Assembly: GCA_963693315.1 (NCBI GenBank)
Contig: OY856188.1
Coordinates: 267,649,114 to 267,713,113 of the forward strand
DNA: 64,000 nt
Direction of reading: 5' to 3'
Source of the DNA: Diogma glabrata
Lineage: Eukaryota > Arthropoda > Insecta > Diptera > Cylindrotomidae
In this document: positions 58,627-64,000 of the stretch, in pieces
Layout of the letters: every line of letters starts with the position of its first letter
Position numbering within the stretch: the stretch's first letter is position 1
Notes under the pieces: generated by a model
The model's database searches: none
What the model saw: the letters and a program-made list of their open reading frames with translations, nothing else
Told to the model about the DNA's origin: nothing
Made by a program: the position numbers and the translations under genes

Positions 58627-58752
58627 CCTACGCGAGACGAAAACGTTTTTCGTTCGTAAACTTGTCTCATTCGGTGCTACATAGTGCTAGAACTCGTGGC
58701 TAGAACAAATGTTTACTCACAAAAAAAAAACAATGTTTTCATCTCTTGTAGG
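58627..58752. mobile_element. MITE family M1, copy 2
   Basis: 126 bp, from CCTACGCGAGACGAAAACG on the left to TGTTTTCATCTCTTGTAGG on the right. The inverted ends are ~20 bp. It is related to the copy at 51629-51717 in reverse orientation, with a different centre. Confidence 0.7.
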
Positions 58753-59299
58753 AAAATATACTATTTTCTTAGCTCGGAAATGAAGTGAAGTGTGAACCTT
58801 TTCTGATGAGTTTAAGAAATATTGACCTCACCGCCTCACCCAATAAAAGTTTATTCTATGTTTTGTAATGCTCGATCTGGTCACCCTATTTCCAGACTTA
58901 CAATTGAATGGTAAAGCCGATCGGCTAGCGTTTCCCGACTTGCTGCTCATTTAAGTTGAGAAAAATCTAAATACTTGAGATCCAACATTTTGTTGATTCA
59001 AGATTCTATTCTGCAAAAATTCGTCAATAATCGGCATCCACCCGATGTGGTGTATTGGATAATTGGTGGCTGTTACTAATTGCGCTAGTTTACTGTTTAC
59101 TTTACAATCCCAGTTTTAGCTTTAACTTAACACCTTGGTCTATGAGACTATGATTGCTTCACGGTGATAAATAATAAAAGAATGTTTACATCAAATGACA
59201 AAATAAAAAAAAAAGTTTGTGAATGATAATGAATATAAGGAAATAGATGAAATCGAAGGTTAATAAGATAATAATCCAAAAACGTAAAAAAAGACCTAC

Positions 59300-59684
59300 C
59301 TGGAACAATTGAAGAAATTTGACTACAAAACGAATTCACTGCAGCGTCGGTTTCATATTCTTTTAATTCTTTATCTATTTCTTCGTTTGATATAATGTTG
59401 GTTAAATTTGAAAATCTTATTACCATATCATTATATGTATTACATAAAAGAACATTTATAGATACATTATCATTCTCGCAATTTTTGTAGAACGGAACAA
59501 CAGATACATTGAAAAACGTATTTTCATATTTTTTTAATGATGGATATTTTACTAACAAACTCGATTGGTTCGCTATTTTTATTTGTGTTGTTGGTGCTGC
59601 GAATCCTGAAGTTATTACATTAAATAGAAAAACTATATTAATTATTAAAAACACCAAATAATTCATAAATTTATTTAGTTTCAT
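59300..59684 (-). CDS. Exon 1 of the TGN38/KCT2-like type I membrane protein
   Basis: ATG at 59684 has an A-rich context (TAAAATGA). Residues 1-29 form a signal peptide: Lys/Asn-rich start, a long hydrophobic core (YLVFLIINIVFLF), then small residues before A-P. The luminal part carries Cys69, Cys81 and Cys120 and several N-x-S/T sites (NQSS, NVS, NLT). The donor is CCAG|GTAGGT, with the last exonic base at 59300. The exon supplies 128 codons plus one base, which exactly matches the two bases exon 2 needs. Reading past the donor leads only to AT-rich codons, supporting the splice. The intron is 19160 bp and filled with transposons. An internal exon cannot be ruled out, but the phase match argues against a needed one. 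Confidence 0.83.
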
Positions 59685-60540
59685 TTTAAGAAAAACTTTT
59701 ATTAAATAAATTTTTTTTATTTCACAATGTTTTTGTGCGATATTTTGATGTCATATTTTTCGGAAAGAATATTTGATTGTCAAAATCCAACGTTGTGAAA
59801 TAAAAATGGCGATATTTAAATATTACGACATCTTTTTTAATTTGATCAAACTAACAAATCAGTTGTTTCGCGTAGAATTTAGGTATTTAAAAATAACGGA
59901 AATTACGGTTATTTGTAAACAACGCAAGTATGCTGTGGTGTTGGACGGTCTTTTTTGTATGTTTTCTATTAAAGGATGGATACGTAGACATAGATCAATA
60001 CTTTATAATAGGATAGAGAAAAAATAAAGCAGAAGCAAATATTTAAAAAAAATTCGCAGGAATTAAACTAACTGTGGGTATTGTTGCATATTCTTTGATC
60101 ATGTGACGAGCTATATGAAGACCCGTTTCTTCGAGAAAGTAAAAACGTGCCACCATCATAATAGCTATATAAGATTGTGGCCATTGCTAGTGGTATGTGG
60201 ATTATGATATCTTATATACGTTAATATCATGAACCATAGTACGCTGTGTCCGATATGAATTATTAAAACGTGCCTTGCGTTAATTTGTGGTACATCGAAG
60301 CCGGAGGCGGATCAATACTTCTAGAAGTTTCATTAACATCAATTACAAAACAGCTCAGTGGACAAAAATGTCAATGAATAAACAGTGGCTTACTGTGTTG
60401 TGCCTCACAAAAGAAAATAATAAAAATTTAGTGCGTAGACCAACAACATGCGTCAACAACAATGTTGTACAATCAACATAATTGCCAATCATCATTTTAT
60501 CGGTCTTCAGTCATCATTTCTGTATTGACCGTTTATACTT
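59685..60540. other. Upstream flank of the host gene
   Basis: The 5' UTR and promoter of the TGN38/KCT2-like gene should lie to the right of 59684 on the minus strand. The sequence is AT-rich and no TATA or initiator was assigned. An 84-codon plus-strand frame at 59773-60027 has no recognised motif. A piece of the dispersed inverted-repeat family lies at 60170-60250. Confidence 0.35.
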
Positions 60541-62100
60541 TATCATTTCATCGCTCCAAGAATGACTAAATCCGTGTCATAAAATAAAAGAACAAACTAA
60601 CTATAGATCCCACCAATAGACGGAGGTATATAACATATAAAAAGCTGCCACAATTTCTATTAGTTGAAGCGTGTAACATCGCAGTATTAATTTTAAATTG
60701 AAAGAAAAAAACTAAAGTTGAAAATGGGGTTCCATATGCTTCAAATACTGTTGCACTACGAGTGTTCCTTAAGGCTTGAAACCACATACAACAGAAACAG
60801 AATTCCATACAAAATTTACAGAAACAGAATTTTTCCCTATCAAATTTGAGTGAAATTCTGTTTCTGTTGTATGTGAATGCCCGGCTTTACCCCTGATATA
60901 TATTCAACATGTGAACAACATTACCTTACATAATGTGTAAAAAACGACTTATATGGGGACCGGGTAACGCAAAATGACTAGCAAATTGATCAGAACAGAA
61001 GCGTCATACTCGTGCCGAGGAACAAGCTGTAGCGGGAAGCAGCATACCTCCAGTGCTAGCAGTAAAATCACTGTGGAGGTAGGGAGCAGTACATAACTCT
61101 TGTGGTGAACACCATGCCCAAAGATAGAACTATAATAGGCAGGCATTAAAGCCCACCCTTGCCACCTATAGGCCTGCAGATCTAAACTACTCACTGAGGC
61201 AAGGTCTCAATAAAAGCTGGTACCAGGTTGTCCTTGAACTACCTTGTGGGCGGATGAGGTTGTCTCAAAAGGAATAAAATAAAAATAAAATCCAAATCCA
61301 GTAAAGGCACACTCGAGGAAAGAGAACAACATTATCTCAGGCCAAATAATAGCTATTACACAGTTGCAATTAAGGCGGATATGGATTCTATTCTGGCTGA
61401 GACCCATCCACAGACGATGCTAAGGGCGAAGACACCGGGGTTTGCCGAATAAAAATATAGAAACATGGTGAAGAGTGACCGTGACCCGTGACTGGTCTGC
61501 CTAAGCTGGAAGTTGGTACACAATAAATTGTGACTAGAGTGGAAAGTGATATTCCGATCCCTCACTAAGTTACCGTCTTTTCTTGAGGAGTGCAAGACAG
61601 ACAATTGTGAGAAATATCTTTTTTGCCTTTGGAAGGGCAAAACGCCAGTATACACATAAAAGAAGGAAGGTTGTTTGGAAGTCGGGATTAGTTCAGGTCG
61701 AAAGCAGCTTTATCGGTGGCAGAACGACCGGTCCTTAATTACCGGTTTGGGAAAGCTATTGTCCATGAACATCGGAAGCAGACTTCAGTAAAGGCGGAAG
61801 ACAAAAAGCTGGCGGAATTAGGAGGTACCTCAGATACCACCGATAAGGATGGCTGTAATCAATTGGACATCCAGCATAGTGACGAAAAAGATTGCGGGAG
61901 AAATTTTATATGCTTTTGCGGAGGAATGCAATAGCATCGATAATGTGGTCACGGAAGAGAGATTGTTGTTGGATGAAAAGACAGATACGCCACTATCCGT
62001 GTGGTGGCCATGACAGTCATTAATAAACATAATCGCGCGAGGGTTAATAGCTCGCTGTCACTGAATAACCAATAAGGGTCACAAACCAAACATTTCTCCC
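60540..62100. other. Unresolved repeat-derived sequence
   Basis: From 60.95 to 62.05 kb the composition is balanced and several broken frames occur, including one of 72 codons at 61716-61934 (plus). This looks like decayed transposon ORF1 or untranslated sequence, but no motif could be recognised. A short inverted pair, CATACAACAGAAACAGAATT (60785) against AATTCTGTTTCTGTTGTATG (60852), lies at its left edge. Confidence 0.35.
60785..60876. repeat. Short foldback with ~22 bp arms
   Basis: ACATACAACAGAAACAGAATT at 60784 is mirrored by AAATTCTGTTTCTGTTGTATG at about 60852-60875. A third partial copy of the GAAACAGAATT core lies between at 60820. It is a small MITE or a local inverted duplication. 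Confidence 0.6.
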
Positions 62101-62109
62101 TTTCCCGAT

Positions 62110-62400
62110 CCTGATAAACATTGCACTACATTTACCAAAGCTAAGGTGAAACACGTGCGCTAAGGACTGCGTGTCAAGTCAAGCACGCGCTTGGCCGTTA
62201 GAACGGCATTCTAGAGACCGTACGCGCTTCAGCTTTGATCAATGCCTTACTGCAACCTAGGACAATGTTGTAGTGGACCAGTGTACCTCCCGTTTTGAAT
62301 TAACTATTGTATGTATAGTAATAGAATTTTAGATGAGAGCGATGCTTAGTTTACAGCGCACCTAAGCTAACAACAAAACTTTGGTTCTGGATATTACGGT
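62110..62400 (+). mobile_element. LINE copy C, 5' UTR fragment
   Basis: Matches the 5' region of LINE copies A and B: AAAGCTAAGGT-ACACGT-CGCT, TGACCA/TGGACCAGTGTACCTCCC, TTGTATG and TTTTAGATGAGAGCGATGCTT. It ends at the start of ORF1 and is then replaced by Gypsy sequence at about 62390. It is more diverged than A and B are from each other. Confidence 0.65.
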
Positions 62401-62767
62401 AAATGTTCCCACTGTTGTTATTGGTTGGTTAATATCTCGCTTTGGTGTTCCTTATTTTCATTGTAGTCAATTTGGGTTCACCATTTAAATCTCAGATTTA
62501 TTCATTTGCCACAGAGCGCACTTTCGTAGGAACAACCTTCTGTCAAATTTTATCCCACTTTATCACTAAACCAACTTTCATCGATACCACATATCGCTCC
62601 AACGTAGATCCGCTAATTTCCACTACTAAATCCGGACGAATCGAAAGTCCGCTCAACAAACATTCACTAAATTAAAAAGTATTTTAAAAAATTTTATTAG
62701 CTCTTACGTCACAATATATAAGCAAAACATTTTATGAGATTTTACAATACGTAGCAATATCACAGAT
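62395..62767 (+). mobile_element. Gypsy integrase-to-LTR relic G6
   Basis: Codons at 62410-62470 read WLISRFGVPYF, as in the integrase core between the first and second Asp of CsRn1-type elements. A shifted frame continues with little further similarity. A purine tract AGATAAGGGGG precedes TGTTTGTGGCGTCC at 62773, which resembles the TGTTGTGGCGAA LTR starts of G1-G3. This is a heavily deleted copy. Confidence 0.5.
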
Positions 62768-62789
62768 AAGGGGGTGTTTGTGGCGTCCA

Positions 62790-64000
62790 AGTAAATAAAA
62801 TATTACACGATAATATCACTACACATCTATGTGTATATATAAAAAATGCTTAAAATGATGCGACTTAGTCAATTTAAGAAATCAGATTCTGTTCTAAAAT
62901 CTGCAAATTCAAAACAAGATTATTGCATTAAATACATGAGGTAGCACAAACTAATAATACCGCACAACTATCTAAGGAAAACTCAATATAATCTCCAAAT
63001 ATAACGTCGGGATTAGTCAGAGCGTTTCCGGTTTTTAATGTTAAAATGATGCTTAAATTTTTTTAAATCTTCTATCTCAATCTAAAATCTACTCATAAAT
63101 GTATAAAATAAAATCTACAGTTCGAATGTAATATTACATATCGTCACTGTTATGTCAGAGTCACGAACGTGCAAAATTGTAGTTTTGAGACAACTGCATT
63201 TTAAAGTTTGCAAACGCTACTAAAATTCAGTTTTTTTGTTGTTTTTTATTATTCAAGCAAATTGAATAAAAAATTTGCTGGAATAATAAAAAACGTTCAC
63301 AGGCTTGATAAATATAAATGTCTATAAAAATGTTCCAATTCCAAAGTGGTGTTCCGATGATGATGGTGTCTTCACTTTATATATATTTCCCTTATATGCA
63401 ATATGAACGTTAATATACTTTCTCTCTCTCCTTTCAGGTACGTGTTAATATGATGTTTAACGTGATGTGTTTAAACTAGGTAGCCTTGTCGTGATCATAT
63501 CATGAACTTCCAACATGTAGGTTATGTTTCTCATAAGTTTGTAACAATGTATACAGAATTGATGTTTATATCAATAAAAATTTCTAATTACGCAATAACT
63601 TATGTTTTACTTTATTCAACCAATCAACTTTACAAGAATAAAATGTGACTACTTATAACAAAAAAGATTTACTTCTTTTTAAATTTTTTACTTTATAACA
63701 AAAGAATGTGTGTTAAACGTAATATCAATTTTGTAACAACAACGTTGTCTGAAAAATCCCTTTATCTGACAACTAATTTTTCCTAGACGTTTTAATCAAT
63801 TTTTTAATTTAATTTGTTTTTAAAATAAGTACTAGATGAAAATAGTTTTATAAAAACTAGATAGAAAAAATTGTACCTAAAATTTCATTAATCTATTGCT
63901 AAAAGATTGAAACGAATTTAAAGGAATTTAAATTAAACGCAAACGATTAATAAAAAAGTCACCACAACTACAATTCTGCACATTCGTGAATCTGGCATAA
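62790..64000. other. AT-rich spacer with one splice-like site
   Basis: No coding region was recognised. The notable feature is the pyrimidine tract and CAG|GTACGT at 63418-63443, described separately. The remaining sequence is homopolymer-rich. Confidence 0.5.
63418..63443 (+). promoter_or_regulatory. Candidate recursive splice site (ratchet point)
   Basis: A 17-base pyrimidine tract (CTTTCTCTCTCTCCTTT) runs into CAG directly followed by GTACGT. Juxtaposed 3' and 5' splice sites of this form mark recursive splicing in long insect introns. It would imply that the right end of the window lies in a long plus-strand intron whose exons are outside. It could also be an ordinary acceptor of a small exon or a chance match. 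Confidence 0.4.

Noticed and set aside
59040..59115. tRNA-like segment (TGGTGTATTGGATAA ... CAATCCCAG)
   Set aside because: The A-box match is weak, stems do not pair, and the B box is poor. Too degenerate to call.
59148..59299. Extension of exon 1 past the donor to give a 178-codon single-exon protein
   Set aside because: The sequence after the GTAGGT donor turns into AT-rich Phe/Leu/Tyr codons, and the phase to exon 2 fits exactly at the donor.
1..64000. CRISPR array, operons, rRNA or other prokaryotic features
   Set aside because: None seen. Spliced gene, LINEs, LTR elements and mariner show eukaryotic DNA.

Overview
This is an AT-rich stretch of eukaryotic genome, almost certainly from an insect or closely related arthropod. 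The signs are one GT-AG spliced host gene with a 19 kb intron, long featureless AT-rich spacers, and a dense nested mix of Gypsy LTR elements, RNase-H-bearing LINEs, a Penelope-like element, a Tc1/mariner element, a Helitron remnant and many foldback MITEs. I cannot name the species. Nothing prokaryotic was seen: no operons, no CRISPR array.

Host gene. The only convincing host gene lies on the minus strand. Exon 1 (59300-59684) encodes a signal peptide and luminal domain. Exon 2 (39091-40139) encodes a Cys-containing segment, a low-complexity Ser/Thr/Asn/Pro linker, an acidic stretch, one membrane span and a tail with a YRKL sorting motif. Splice sites and reading phase match exactly across a 19160 bp intron, giving a 477-residue type I membrane protein that resembles the TGN38/TGN46-KCT2 family. 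The intron holds a ~570 bp foldback, a tRNA-like SINE fragment, a Mag-like Gypsy element, a mariner, Gypsy and LINE scraps, a Penelope-like element and a nearly full-length LINE.

Layout. 0.2-1.5 kb: Helitron helicase fragment and an inverted-repeat element. 2-8 kb: AT-rich with little content. 8-10.7 kb: degraded LINE with ORF1 and the start of ORF2. 13.1-14.5 kb: diverged tandem repeat. 16.9-27 kb: graveyard of CsRn1/Kabuki-type Gypsy copies on both strands. 28.9-36.7 kb: an old minus-strand Gypsy with a SAP-domain Gag, split by a tandem-repeat MITE and by a very young 5.5 kb CsRn1-type element (30012-35520). That element has identical-looking 383 bp LTRs and a GATT target duplication. 37-38.2 kb: three small foldbacks. 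39-59.7 kb: the host gene. 60-64 kb: mostly unresolved repeats, a third LINE 5' fragment, a Gypsy integrase scrap and, near the right edge, a plus-strand CAG|GTACGT site after a pyrimidine tract that looks like a recursive splice site.

The young CsRn1-type element is the best-preserved system. It has Gag with a CHCC knuckle, a GGGAAAC slippery heptamer directly followed by the gag stop and a possible hairpin, a -1 frame Pol, and two small frameshifts in the integrase.
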